Positions 17,493 to 25,781 are shown, counted from the first letter of the stretch. The stretch is DNA of 64,000 nucleotides from Curtobacterium sp. SGAir0471 (GCF_005490985.1 NZ_CP027869.1:2046001-2110000); one strand, 5' to 3'. A program made the numbers and translations. The notes: generated by a model from the letters alone, not told the origin.

Positions 17493-17551
17493 TTCCGCGG
17501 AAGCGACAGGAGCGCACGGAACGTTCGCCGCGTTCTGTCGCTTCCGCGGAA
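17493..17551. repeat. inverted repeat TTCCGCGGAAGCGACAG
   Basis: The 17-bp arms 17493-17509 and 17535-17551 are perfectly complementary around a 25-nt loop. A related but diverged hairpin (TCCGCGAAAGCGAC...) occurs at 28507-28566, also just downstream of a GGGAGGC hairpin. Confidence 0.65.
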
Positions 17552-17623
17552 CTCACCGAGACGGCGCCGAGGCGCAACGGAGCGTCGGCGCGCAGACCGG
17601 CGTCGGCACGGGAGGATGTGCAG

Positions 17624-18193
17624 GTGTCCGACCTGACCCGCCCTCGCTCAGCAGCCCGTCGGGCACGTGGGGTCGGACGACACGCACGACGCTCCCCTGA
17701 TCGACGTCCGCTCGTGCTCACCGTCCTGGCGCTGGCGGCGTACGCCGTCGTGCTCGCACTCGTGGTCGGGACGGCCGGCGTGGCGGCGACGCGCTACGCC
17801 GGACGGGACCAGCCGGTGCACTGGGGCACCTTCCGCCTGACCGAGCGCGACTGTTCGACGAATCGGTACGGCGGCGAGACCTGCTCCTGGTACGGCACGT
17901 GGACCCCGGACGACGGGTCACGTCCGGTTCTCGACGTCGAGTACGACAACGGGTCATCCGATCCGCAGGACGCTCCCGTCGGGGACGTCCGGACCGGCTA
18001 CCGCGACGCCGACCTGCTCGACGCCGAGCCGGACACCGTGTGGAACGGAGACGACATCGACTCGACCTGGGTCAGCCCGGCGATCGTCGCTGCGATCGGC
18101 TTCGCGGTCCTGACGATCCTGGTGTTCCATTGGGGGGACGCATCACGACTGCGACGGTGGTGGCGGCGTCGCCGCGCGACGTCCGGACGGTGA
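17624..18193 (+). CDS. hypothetical two-pass membrane protein
   Basis: I do not recognise this 189-residue protein. It has a basic N-terminus (about residues 1-30), one membrane helix at about 32-55, and an extracytoplasmic region of about 95 residues with two cysteines in RDCSTNRYGGETCSWYGTW that could form a disulfide. A second helix is at about 153-172, and the tail is Arg-rich. GTG 17624 is used because GGAGGA lies 7 nt upstream. The frame continues upstream through repeats that are not protein-like. DUF-type wall or sensor proteins have this shape, but no function is claimed. Confidence 0.6.
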   Translation: MSDLTRPRSAARRARGVGRHARRSPDRRPLVLTVLALAAYAVVLALVVGTAGVAATRYAGRDQPVHWGTFRLTERDCSTNRYGGETCSWYGTWTPDDGSRPVLDVEYDNGSSDPQDAPVGDVRTGYRDADLLDAEPDTVWNGDDIDSTWVSPAIVAAIGFAVLTILVFHWGDASRLRRWWRRRRATSGR

Positions 18194-18247
18194 CCGGTCA
18201 GCAAGTCCGGTGGAGCCGACCGGTGCCGCGCCCGGCTCCGCTGGGGG

Positions 18248-19519
18248 TCAGACCGTCGGCACCGGTGCCGTGATCGGTCCGGTCGACGGCGACGACGACG
18301 GCGACCGCATCGCGGCGCGACGGTCCGTCCGCCGCTCGACGCCGTAGCTGACCATCGTCACGAGCAGGCCGAGAAGTGCGAGGACGATGCCGAGCCACGC
18401 CGGGGCGAGGAACCCGAAGCCGGCGGCGATGACCGCCCCGCCGAGTGCTGCGCCGAGCGAGTTGCCGATGTTGAACGCCGAGTGGTTCAGGGCTGCGGCG
18501 ATCGTCCGGGCGTCGCCGGCGACGTCCATGAGGCGCGACTGGACCGCCGGCGGGATCGCCGACGAGGTCGCGCCGAGCAGGAACGCACCGAGGAACACGC
18601 CCCAGACCCACTGCGCCGTGAAGACCGTCACGAGGAGCGCCCCGATGAGCGCGAGCATCCCGATGTAGATCGTGCGCTTGACGCTGTGGTCGGCCAGGTG
18701 CCCGCCGAGCACCCCACCGACGACCATGCCGAGACCGACGACCACGAGCACGAGCGGCACGGCGGACTCGGGCAGCCCGGTGACGTTCTGCACGAGCGGC
18801 GAGATGTACGAGTAGACGGCGAAGAACCCGCCGAAGCCCACGGCCCCGAGGCCCATCACGATCCAGAGCTGCGGCGACCGGAACGCCCGGAGCTCACGGC
18901 CGATGGTCGCGTGCTCGTCGGCGGCGCTGCGTGGGACGAACGCTGCAACGGCCAGGAAGGTCAGGGCGAACAGCAGCGAGACCACGCCGTAGGCGATGCG
19001 CCAGCCGGCGTTCTGCCCGATCCAGGTGATCGCGGGCACGCCGACCACGTTGGCGATCGACAGGCCGAGCATCACCATCGCGATGCCCTTGCCACGCTTG
19101 CCCGGGCCCATGATCTCGCCGGCGACGATGGAGGCGATGCCGAAGTAGGCACCGTGGGGCAGACCGGCGACGAAGCGCGCGACGAGCACGAGCCCGAAGT
19201 TCGGCAGGACCGCGCTCGCGACCGTGGCGACCACGAAGCCGACGAGCAGCACGAGGATCAGACCCTTGCGCGGGAACGTGGCGGAGATCGCCGCGATCGT
19301 CGGCGCACCGACCACCACGCCGAGGGCGTAGGCGCTGACGAGCCAACCGGCGTGCGCGACCCCGGCGGCGGGATCGGCCGCGTACTGCGCGGGCAGCAGC
19401 GCTTCGGCGATGTTCGGCAGCAACCCCATCGCGACGAACTCGGTGGACCCGATGGCGAAGCCACCGAGGGCGAGGGCGATGAGGGCGAACGCGCGCTGCG
19501 TCGGCGTGGTGAGCGTCAT
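18248..19519 (-). CDS. MFS transporter, DHA1-type efflux (AraJ/YdhP-like)
   Basis: This 423-residue protein has twelve hydrophobic segments. Diagnostic stretches of the DHA1 purine-riboside/arabinose-efflux-like group are FAIGSTEFVAMGLLPNIAE near the N-terminus, LVARFVAGLPHGAYFGI in helix 4 and LNHSAFNIGNSLGAALGG near helix 10-11. Substrate export is likely, identity unknown. A C-terminal Ser/Pro tail is present. The start is ATG 19519; the frame is open to 19603 but without a ribosome site. It faces a 355-bp spacer that may hold its control region. Confidence 0.88.
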   Translation of the reverse strand: MTLTTPTQRAFALIALALGGFAIGSTEFVAMGLLPNIAEALLPAQYAADPAAGVAHAGWLVSAYALGVVVGAPTIAAISATFPRKGLILVLLVGFVVATVASAVLPNFGLVLVARFVAGLPHGAYFGIASIVAGEIMGPGKRGKGIAMVMLGLSIANVVGVPAITWIGQNAGWRIAYGVVSLLFALTFLAVAAFVPRSAADEHATIGRELRAFRSPQLWIVMGLGAVGFGGFFAVYSYISPLVQNVTGLPESAVPLVLVVVGLGMVVGGVLGGHLADHSVKRTIYIGMLALIGALLVTVFTAQWVWGVFLGAFLLGATSSAIPPAVQSRLMDVAGDARTIAAALNHSAFNIGNSLGAALGGAVIAAGFGFLAPAWLGIVLALLGLLVTMVSYGVERRTDRRAAMRSPSSSPSTGPITAPVPTV

Positions 19520-19874
19520 GCGACCTGTCTGGATCGGGAGGGGCGTTGATTGGGCGAGGGCCGGTGGTCCCGACGCGCGCCAGGACCTCGGCCGGGCCGT
19601 CACGTCTCAGTGAGCACCGGAGCGGTCCCGCTGCTCTCGGACTGTGCACGGCGGTGGTGCAGCAGCCAAACGGCGGCGGGATCAGTGACGGGGTCGGTCC
19701 GTGACGGGGTCGGTCCGTGTTCGGCGTCGAACGTCCCGAGCGCACCTGCAGTGGCCCGGTCCCAGCAGTGTAGACCGCTCCAAACGACCGACGGAAGACG
19801 CCGGGCCGAATCGATTCGACATCGGCGGAGGACGCCCGACCGGCGATCAGGGAGTCGCCACGGCGGGGCGAGCC
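19520..19874. other. non-coding spacer with a 16-bp tandem duplication
   Basis: I see no gene here. GTGACGGGGTCGGTCC is exactly duplicated at 19685-19700 and 19701-19716. AATCGATT near 19808 is a small palindrome in a locally A/T-richer patch. It probably carries the MFS gene promoter and the 3' end of the zinc-ribbon transcript. Confidence 0.4.
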
Positions 19875-20054
19875 TCAGGCCGCGCGGCGCTCCTCGTCCG
19901 CGGACCCGGTCGACACGGGCTCGGGCAGCTCGTCGCGGTGGACCCACCCGGACCCGCACTCGGTGCAGCTCGCCCAGGCGTTGCCGCCCTGCTCATCACT
20001 GTCGATGACGACCGTCTGCAGGTCGCAGTCGGGGCACCAGCCGTCGTGCATCAT
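19875..20054 (-). CDS. small zinc-ribbon-like protein
   Basis: This 59-residue protein has CPDC at residues 7-10 and CTEC at about 30-33. The Cys4 spacing can bind one zinc (rubredoxin-knuckle/zinc ribbon), and an acidic tail follows. GAGGAG lies just upstream of ATG 20054 (GTG 20057 is also possible). No characterised relative is recalled. Small ribbons of this kind occur in actinobacteria with unknown roles. Confidence 0.6.
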   Translation of the reverse strand: MMHDGWCPDCDLQTVVIDSDEQGGNAWASCTECGSGWVHRDELPEPVSTGSADEERRAA

Positions 20055-20179
20055 CACGCGCTCCTCGTCGTCGTCCGGTCCAGCTCGAACCGCCGTTGCG
20101 GCTCGACGGCACCCATGAGACACCCGACCACCGACAACACCGGGAGGCGCTCGGCGTGTCCTGCAGCTCCCAGCGGGCG

Positions 20180-20185
20180 TACGAT
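20180..20185 (+). promoter_or_regulatory. -10 element TACGAT, leaderless small membrane protein gene
   Basis: TACGAT ends 6 nt before ATG 20192. Confidence 0.45.
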
Positions 20186-20191
20186 GTCGGC

Positions 20192-20371
20192 ATGGGGTGG
20201 TGGATCGTGACCGGTGTCGTCCTGCTCGCGGCGGTCGGGCTGTGGCTGTGGATGCACCACCTGACCGACCTCGGTTCCCGCTCGCGGCAGTACGAGGGCA
20301 GCGACCCCGAGATCGCCGAGGCACTCCGGCAGGCCGAGCGCGACCGCAACGCCGGCCGCATGTACCCCTGA
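20192..20371 (+). CDS. small single-pass membrane protein
   Basis: This 59-residue protein has a hydrophobic helix at residues 3-21 (WWIVTGVVLLAAVGLWLWM), a His-His step and a polar, acidic cytoplasmic or extracytoplasmic tail rich in Arg/Glu. ATG 20192 is chosen over the in-frame ATG at 20096 because of the adjacent TACGAT element and the better membrane-protein start. The function is unknown. Confidence 0.6.
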   Translation: MGWWIVTGVVLLAAVGLWLWMHHLTDLGSRSRQYEGSDPEIAEALRQAERDRNAGRMYP

Positions 20372-20381
20372 GGACGGTCCC

Positions 20382-20690
20382 CTAGTCGCCGAGTGCCGCC
20401 GCGAGCCGCTCGAGCTTCCCGTCGATCTCCCCGGTGTGCCCGGGGCGGATGTCGGCCTTGAGCACGAGCGACACCCGCGTGCCGTAGGCGCCGACGGCTT
20501 CGGTCGCGCGCTTGACGACGTCCATGACCTCGTCCCACTCCCCCTCGATCTCGGTGAACATCGACGAGGTGCGGTTCGGCAGCCCGGACTCGCGGACGAC
20601 CCGCACCGCTGCGGCGACCGCGTCGTGCACGGACCCGTCCGACGATGCCGAGGGACCACCGGACGGAGCGACGGAGAACGCGACGATCAT
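20382..20690 (-). CDS. thiamine-binding/YkoF-like (MTH1187 family) protein
   Basis: This 102-residue cytosolic protein is of the MTH1187/YkoF-like fold, which binds thiamine-like ligands. Family marks are the MIVAFSVAPSG start, SGLPNRTSSMFTEIEGEWDEV and the late RVSLVLKADIRPGH. Size is typical. Its ATG at 20690 overlaps the stop of the GT87 gene (ATGA), so it is translated from that mRNA, although the two functions have no obvious link. Confidence 0.78.
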   Translation of the reverse strand: MIVAFSVAPSGGPSASSDGSVHDAVAAAVRVVRESGLPNRTSSMFTEIEGEWDEVMDVVKRATEAVGAYGTRVSLVLKADIRPGHTGEIDGKLERLAAALGD

Positions 20691-22042
20691 GCGTCCATCC
20701 TGCCCCGGTCGACTCCCCTGTGCACCGGCGGCTCGACCGTCGACGCCGACGGACGCGCAGCAGAACGCGCAGCCGGACCTGCAGCCGGACGCGCAGCCGA
20801 CGGCCGCACCGCCGGACCGCCGGGCGCCGGGGCCGACGACCGCCGGACGAGCCCCACCAGCACGACGACCGCCCACACGAGCACGGCGACCTCGAGCACG
20901 TTCCGCACCGTGAGCACGGACACCATCCACGGGCGCACCACGAGCAGCTGGTCGTAGAACCCCGGGTAGATGACCTGTGTCAGCAGGGCCAGGGGCAGCA
21001 GCCCGATCGCGACCGGCAGGAAGCGCCGTGCGCTCGGGTACCCGGCGACGAGCCCCCACACGACGGGGACCGCGTACCACCCGACGTACTGCGGTGACCC
21101 GACCTTGTTCACCGCGATGAGCGTCGCGACGAACAGCATCGCGAGGACCGGCGCGACCTCGGTCCGTCGGGCGCCACGCCGCACCGCGAGCAGCGCGAGG
21201 ACCACGCCGCCGACCACGAGCAGCGCCATCAGCGGCGTCGACAGGGCCGCGGCAGCGTGGGTGCCCGCGCCGGACACCTCGAACGTCAGGATCTCGCGGT
21301 CGTAGTACACCGCCGCCCCGGGCACGCCGAGCGCCGCAGCCCACATGAAGGGCGTCGCGAGCGGCGCCTCGATCTGCAGTGCCCGGTCGCTCTGCTCGCC
21401 CACGAAGGACAGCAGGTGCGACGCTCCCCCGTAGAGCACGTCGACGAGCACGATCAGCCCGGTCACGACGAGGGCCCCGGTCACGACCGCACCCCGGTGT
21501 CCCCGACGCAGCAGTACGAGGACGCCGACGAGCGCAGCCGGCCACACCTTGGTCCACGCCGCAGCAGTGAAGAGCGCCGACGCGACCGCAGGGCGGGTCA
21601 CGACGAAGGCGACACCGACCAGGGCGAGCGCGGTGGCCACGGTGTCGATCCGTCCGAGCGCGATCGGGCCGAGCGCGAGCAGGAACACGAGCCACCACCA
21701 GACGACCCGCACGCCGAACGCGCGGAACCGCCAGAGGAAGGCGCAGGCGACCGCATCGAGCAGCACCATGAGGGCGAGCCAGCCCGTCGCGATCGCGGCC
21801 GTACCACCGAGCGCCGCCGCGGCCATCGGCACGAGGGCGAACACCGGGTACACCCAGTCGGTGTCGACGCCGACCCACGAGTGGTCGATCCGCCCGACCT
21901 CGATCCACCGCCGGTAGGTGATGGTGACGTCGCCCAGCGGCTGGTTCGGCGCGGTCGTCGCGAGCCACCACAGCACGGCGTGGACGAGCACGAACACCAC
22001 GGCGAGCGAGACGCCCTCGACCCACCGGAACCGCTGCTGCAC
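20687..22042 (-). CDS. GT87-family polyprenyl-phosphate-mannose-type glycosyltransferase
   Basis: This 451-residue membrane protein has about ten helices and the GT-C/GT87 (DUF2029) pattern. The first extracytoplasmic loop carries acidic residues (RIDHSWVGVDTDWVYP), and WTKVWPAALVGVLVLLRRG and NKVGSPQYVGWY follow. In mycobacteria such enzymes extend lipomannan-type glycans with polyprenol-phosphate mannose; the acceptor here is unknown. The C-terminal 50 residues are a Pro/Ala/Arg-rich tail. The GTG start at 22042 is 6 nt after TACGCT. It is coupled to the thiamine-binding protein gene. Confidence 0.8.
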   Translation of the reverse strand: MQQRFRWVEGVSLAVVFVLVHAVLWWLATTAPNQPLGDVTITYRRWIEVGRIDHSWVGVDTDWVYPVFALVPMAAAALGGTAAIATGWLALMVLLDAVACAFLWRFRAFGVRVVWWWLVFLLALGPIALGRIDTVATALALVGVAFVVTRPAVASALFTAAAWTKVWPAALVGVLVLLRRGHRGAVVTGALVVTGLIVLVDVLYGGASHLLSFVGEQSDRALQIEAPLATPFMWAAALGVPGAAVYYDREILTFEVSGAGTHAAAALSTPLMALLVVGGVVLALLAVRRGARRTEVAPVLAMLFVATLIAVNKVGSPQYVGWYAVPVVWGLVAGYPSARRFLPVAIGLLPLALLTQVIYPGFYDQLLVVRPWMVSVLTVRNVLEVAVLVWAVVVLVGLVRRSSAPAPGGPAVRPSAARPAAGPAARSAARPSASTVEPPVHRGVDRGRMDA

Positions 22043-22048
22043 CGTGCG

Positions 22049-22054
22049 AGCGTA
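22049..22054 (-). promoter_or_regulatory. -10 element TACGCT, leaderless GT87 gene
   Basis: TACGCT on the minus strand ends 6 nt before GTG 22042. Confidence 0.45.
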
Positions 22055-22103
22055 GCGGGCGGACCCACAGGCTCCCCTGAGGAGGACGTGTCACCGTTCC
22101 CGG

Positions 22104-22820
22104 GTGAGCTCCGACCCCCGCCAGCGCCCCACCATCCGCAAGCCCCTCGTCTGGGCGGGGATCGTCCTGCTCGTCGCGGTCCTCGCCGTCGTCGGTGTCG
22201 CCGTCGGCACGAACGTCTACACGTCGGGCGAGAACGCCAAGGCCTCGGCGACGCCCTCCGTCGCCGCGAGTCGCGCTCCGTCGACGCTCGACACGGCCGA
22301 CCTGGCCGGCGACTGGACCGTCGGCGGGGACTCCGAGGCCGGCTACCGCGTCCACGAGGTCCTCAACGGCTCCGACGTCACCGTGACCGGCCGGACCGAC
22401 AGCGTCACCGACTCCGCTCGGGTCGAGGGCACGTCGATCACCGAGGCAACCGTCACGGTGCAGGTCGCCGACATCGCCACCGACTCGGCGCAGCGCGACT
22501 CGTACTTCCGCGACTCCGCCCTCGACGTCTCGGCCTTCCCGCAGGCGACGTTCACCCTGACCGCCCCGATCGCCGACGCCGTGCCGAGCGGGTCCGGCAC
22601 GACCGAGGTCCGCGCCGACGGCGAACTCACGCTGCACGGCGTCACGAAGCCGGTCCGGGCGGACCTGCAGATCGGGCTCGACGGCGACGGCGTCGCGATC
22701 TCCGGCACGGTCCCGATCACGTTCTCGGACTTCGGGGTGCAGGCCCCCGACCTCGGCTTCGTCAAGGTCGACGACGCAGGCGCCGTCGAGTTCCTGGTGC
22801 ACGCGACCCCCGCGTCCTGA
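22104..22820 (+). CDS. membrane-anchored YceI-family protein
   Basis: This 238-residue protein has a membrane anchor at about 16-36, a Ser/Ala-rich linker and a YceI lipocalin-like domain at about 65-236. The domain holds DLAGDWTVGGDSEAGYRVHE, the RDSYFRDSALDVSAFPQATF core and GELTLHGVTKPV. YceI domains bind isoprenoid-type hydrophobic ligands; a role in envelope lipid handling or stress is inferred. GTG 22104 is the only reasonable start before the anchor. The gene is convergent with the NAD(P)HX dehydratase gene. Confidence 0.88.
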   Translation: MSSDPRQRPTIRKPLVWAGIVLLVAVLAVVGVAVGTNVYTSGENAKASATPSVAASRAPSTLDTADLAGDWTVGGDSEAGYRVHEVLNGSDVTVTGRTDSVTDSARVEGTSITEATVTVQVADIATDSAQRDSYFRDSALDVSAFPQATFTLTAPIADAVPSGSGTTEVRADGELTLHGVTKPVRADLQIGLDGDGVAISGTVPITFSDFGVQAPDLGFVKVDDAGAVEFLVHATPAS

Positions 22821-22860
22821 CGCGCCCGGAGCGGCCCCGTGTCCTGACGCGACCCGGCGC

Positions 22861-22904
22861 CGGACGGGAGGCACGCACCCGGCCCGCCCCGCGCCTCCCG
22901 TCCG
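22861..22904. terminator. GGGAGGC-family hairpin, copy 3
   Basis: CGGACGGGAGGC (22861-22872) pairs with GCCTCCCGTCCG (22893-22904), 40 bp after the YceI stop; the inner part is imperfect. Confidence 0.55.
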
Positions 22905-22920
22905 CCAGCGGTCACGTCCA

Positions 22921-23030
22921 CGACGTCACGCGCGTCGATCGACACGCGTCACGTCGGAACATGCCCGCGCATCGGATGCGGGCGCATGCTGCGACACTGC
23001 ACGCGTCGATCGACGGGTGCGACGTCGCAG
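22921..23030. repeat. paired GTCGATCGAC repeat, copy 1
   Basis: The palindrome GTCGATCGAC occurs at 22934-22943 and 23005-23014, 71 bp apart, each in a larger CACGCG/CGCGTC context. A GCGCATCGGATGCG-centred inverted repeat lies between. The same two-core layout recurs at 46690-46800 with 72-bp spacing and alignable intervening bases. It fills the spacer to the NAD(P)HX dehydratase gene. Confidence 0.7.
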
Positions 23031-23070
23031 ACCCGCACGGTGCGCGAGCGTCGGCGCCAGCGGCCCGCAC

Positions 23071-23931
23071 CTACCCCTGCGCGTCGCCGTCGACGACGAG
23101 GTCTCGCATCACGCCGCCCAGCTGCTCGATCAGCGCCGTCATCGTGAACGGACCACCCCGCGACGCCCGCTGCGCCGCGACACCGTGCACCACCGCCGCC
23201 GTCGCCGCCAGGTGGGCGAGGTCCGACGGCGTCAGCGACGCGCCGGAGGCCTCGGCAGCGCCCTGCCTGGTGGCGACCAGCGCGCCGAGCACCCCACCGA
23301 GCACGTCGCCGGCACCGGCGGCCGCGAGCCACGGGGTCGCCGACGACGCCACGAGCCGCACCGACCCGTCGGGCGTCGCCACGTGCGTGTCCGACCCCTT
23401 GAGCAGCACCACGCTCCTGGTTCGCTCCGCGGCACGCAGCGCAGCCACGGCCGGGTCTCGTTCGACGGTCTCGCGCGAGGTCTCGAGCACCGGCGCGAGT
23501 TCCCCCGCGTGCGGCGTCAGCACCGCGAGCGGGCCGAGGTCGACGAGCGGGATCGCCCCGGCGTCCACCACGACCGGCACACCGTCGTCCGACGCGTGCC
23601 CGAACGCGTCCGCGGTCGCGGGGTCGAGCGCACCGAGGGAGTCGGCGGAGATGCCGGAGCCGACGAGCCAGGCCTGCACGCGTCCGACGCCCGAGACGAC
23701 CTCGGGGCGCCGGGTGAGCACGTGGTCGGTCGCCCGCGCCGGACCGACGTAGCGGACCATGCCGACACCGCTGTGCACTGCGGCGTCGACGCCCATCACG
23801 GCCGCTCCCGGGTACCGGTCGGAGCCCGTCGCGACGCCGAGCACACCCCGGCGGTACTTGGTCGACTCGCCGTGCGGAGCGGTGGTCCAGGCGGCGGCGT
23901 CGGTCGGGGCGAAGGGGACGAAGTCGTTCAC
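23071..23931 (-). CDS. nnrD: ADP-dependent (S)-NAD(P)H-hydrate dehydratase
   Basis: This 286-residue ribokinase-like repair enzyme dehydrates damaged NADHX/NADPHX back to NAD(P)H using ADP. Family marks are VATGSDRYPGAAVMG near residue 35, PVVVDAGAIPLVDL, LTPHAGELAPVL and the phosphate loop AAGAGDVLGGVLGA. The epimerase domain fused in some NnrD proteins is absent, so only the dehydratase half is present. GTG 23931 is selected because TAACGT lies 7 nt upstream; GTG 23940 would overlap that element. It is divergent from the HAD gene. Confidence 0.9.
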   Translation of the reverse strand: MNDFVPFAPTDAAAWTTAPHGESTKYRRGVLGVATGSDRYPGAAVMGVDAAVHSGVGMVRYVGPARATDHVLTRRPEVVSGVGRVQAWLVGSGISADSLGALDPATADAFGHASDDGVPVVVDAGAIPLVDLGPLAVLTPHAGELAPVLETSRETVERDPAVAALRAAERTRSVVLLKGSDTHVATPDGSVRLVASSATPWLAAAGAGDVLGGVLGALVATRQGAAEASGASLTPSDLAHLAATAAVVHGVAAQRASRGGPFTMTALIEQLGGVMRDLVVDGDAQG

Positions 23932-23938
23932 GACCGCC

Positions 23939-23948
23939 ACGTTACGGT
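23939..23948. promoter_or_regulatory. overlapping divergent -10 elements
   Basis: TAACGT (minus, 23944-23939) and TACGGT (plus, 23943-23948) share two bases. Each ends 7 nt before a start codon (GTG 23931 and ATG 23956). Both mRNAs would be leaderless and the promoters mutually exclusive. Confidence 0.5.
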
Positions 23949-23955
23949 GGAGCGC

Positions 23956-24594
23956 ATGAGCCTGTTCCTGCCCGGTCGCGTGGTGGTCTTCGACTACGGC
24001 GAGGTGATCAGCCGGACGCCGCACGGCGCGTGGGACACCCTCGTCGCGATGACCGGCGTACCCGCGGACGAGCTGCTGCCGGTCTACCAGGAGCTCCGGC
24101 ACGACCTCGACCGCGGTGACCTCACGGTGCTCGAGTACTGGCGCGCGATCGCCGCCAGGACCGGACGGAGCTGGAGCGTCGCGGACGTCCACCGGTTCTG
24201 GGCGGTGGACTTCACCGGCTGGTTCGAGGTCGACCCCGAGACCTTGGCGATCGTCGAGGAGCTGCACGACGCCGGCACACGCCTCGCCCTGCTCTCAAAC
24301 GCCGGACGCGACTTCGGCGACCCGTACCGGTGGTCCCCGATGGGGTCGATGTTCGAGACGGTCGTGGTGAGCGCGGAGGAGCACGTCCTCAAGCCCGACG
24401 CATCCGTCTACCGCACGACGTGCGAGCGCCTGGGAATCACGCCCGGGCAGATGGTGTTCGTGGACAACAGGGCCGAGAACGCCGCCGGCGCAGACGCGAT
24501 CGGGGCGGTCGGTCACCACTTCACGTCGCCGGCCGGACTGCGGGCCTTCCTGCAGGACCTGGCGGCACGGACCACCGAAGGAGCACCCGCGTGA
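23956..24594 (+). CDS. HAD-superfamily phosphatase (subfamily IA)
   Basis: This 212-residue soluble hydrolase has the nucleophile motif VVFDYGEV, LALLSNAGRDF (motif II Ser), a motif III Lys in EEHVLKPDASVY, and the acidic motif MVFVDNRAENAAGA. A helical cap lies between motifs I and II. FDYGEV replaces the general-acid DxD pair of classic members, as in many FDxGGV-type HADs whose substrates are unknown. Its stop overlaps the GTG of the next gene (GTGA), coupling it to the flavin oxidoreductase. Confidence 0.85.
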   Translation: MSLFLPGRVVVFDYGEVISRTPHGAWDTLVAMTGVPADELLPVYQELRHDLDRGDLTVLEYWRAIAARTGRSWSVADVHRFWAVDFTGWFEVDPETLAIVEELHDAGTRLALLSNAGRDFGDPYRWSPMGSMFETVVVSAEEHVLKPDASVYRTTCERLGITPGQMVFVDNRAENAAGADAIGAVGHHFTSPAGLRAFLQDLAARTTEGAPA

Positions 24595-25673
24595 CGCACG
24601 CCCTGTTCGACCCGATCACCGTCCGCGACCTGACCGTCCGCAACCGGCTCTGGGTCTCCCCGATGTGCCAGTACTCGGTCGAGCAGCAGGACGGCGTCCC
24701 GACGCAGTGGCACCTCGTGCACCTCGGCGGCTTCGCCAAGGGCGGCGCGGGAGCCGTCGTCGTCGAGGCGGCCGGCGTCGTCCCAGAGGGCCGGATCAGC
24801 CCGCAGGACGTCGGACTGTGGAACGACGAGCAGCGCGACGCCTTCCGCCCGATCGTCGACTTCCTGCACACGCAGGGCGCCGCAGCGGGCATCCAGCTCG
24901 CCCACGCCGGTCGCAAGGCCTCGACGTACCGTCCCTGGTCCGAGACCTCGGGCAGCGTGCCGGAGTCCGAGGGCGGCTGGGCGACGGTCGCCCCGTCGGC
25001 GGTCGCCTTCGACGGCTACGCGGAGCCGCGCGAGCTCGAGACAGAGGACATCCGTGTCGTCGCGCTCGCCTTCGCGGCTGCCGCCCGACGCGCGGTCGAG
25101 GCCGGCTTCGACCTGGTCGAGCTGCACGCGGCGCACGGCTACCTGCTGCACCAGTTCCTCTCGCCGCTGAGCAACCACCGTACGGACACGTACGGCGGGT
25201 CGCTCGAGAACCGTGCCCGGGCGCTGCTCGAGACTATCGACGCCGTCCGCGCCGAGGTCGGCGAGGGCTTCCCCGTGGTCGTCCGCTTCTCCGCCACCGA
25301 CTGGGTCGATGGCGGGCTCACCGTCGAGGACACCGTGCAGGTCGCCCGCTGGGCCGCCGAGCACGGCGCCGACCTGGCCGACGTCTCAACCGGTGGCAAC
25401 GTCGCGAAGGCGCCGATCCCGGTCGGTCCCGGCTACCAGGTCCCCTTCGCCGAGCGGGTGAAGCGCGACGCCGGCATCGGCACGATCGCAGTCGGCATGA
25501 TCTCCACCGCGTTCCAGGCCGAGCAGGTCGTCGCCACCGGCCAGGCGGACGTCGTGATGGTCGGGCGCGAGTTCCTCCGCGACCCCGCCTTCGCCCTGCG
25601 GGCGGCCGCCGAGCTCGGCGTGCGCCTCGACTACGAGCCGCAGCAGTACCACCGCGCGCGCGTCTCGGCGTAG
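24591..25673 (+). CDS. Old Yellow Enzyme family NADH:flavin oxidoreductase (YqjM-like)
   Basis: This 360-residue FMN-dependent ene-reductase is of the thermophilic-like (class III) group. The N-terminal WVSPMCQYSVEQQDG holds the redox-tuning Cys. QLAHAGRKAS, the Tyr/His region ELHAAHGYLLHQFLSPLSNHR and VGREFLRDP are hallmark segments. It reduces activated C=C bonds of enones or xenobiotics with NAD(P)H. It starts at GTG 24591, overlapping the HAD stop. A GGGAGGC hairpin follows 19 bp after its stop. Confidence 0.93.
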   Translation: MTHALFDPITVRDLTVRNRLWVSPMCQYSVEQQDGVPTQWHLVHLGGFAKGGAGAVVVEAAGVVPEGRISPQDVGLWNDEQRDAFRPIVDFLHTQGAAAGIQLAHAGRKASTYRPWSETSGSVPESEGGWATVAPSAVAFDGYAEPRELETEDIRVVALAFAAAARRAVEAGFDLVELHAAHGYLLHQFLSPLSNHRTDTYGGSLENRARALLETIDAVRAEVGEGFPVVVRFSATDWVDGGLTVEDTVQVARWAAEHGADLADVSTGGNVAKAPIPVGPGYQVPFAERVKRDAGIGTIAVGMISTAFQAEQVVATGQADVVMVGREFLRDPAFALRAAAELGVRLDYEPQQYHRARVSA

Positions 25674-25692
25674 GCCGGTCCGCGCGACGCAG

Positions 25693-25738
25693 GTCGCGCC
25701 TCCCGTCCGGTCACCTCGCACCGGCCGGGAGGCGCGCC
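25693..25738. terminator. GGGAGGC-family hairpin, copy 4 (reversed, imperfect)
   Basis: GCGCCTCCCG near 25696 pairs with CGGGAGGCGC near 25726; the arms are in the opposite order to the other copies. It lies 19 bp after the flavin oxidoreductase stop. Confidence 0.55.
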
Positions 25739-25781
25739 GCACTTCCTGTACGTCCTCTCGGCTCCGCCACCGCTCACCCAC

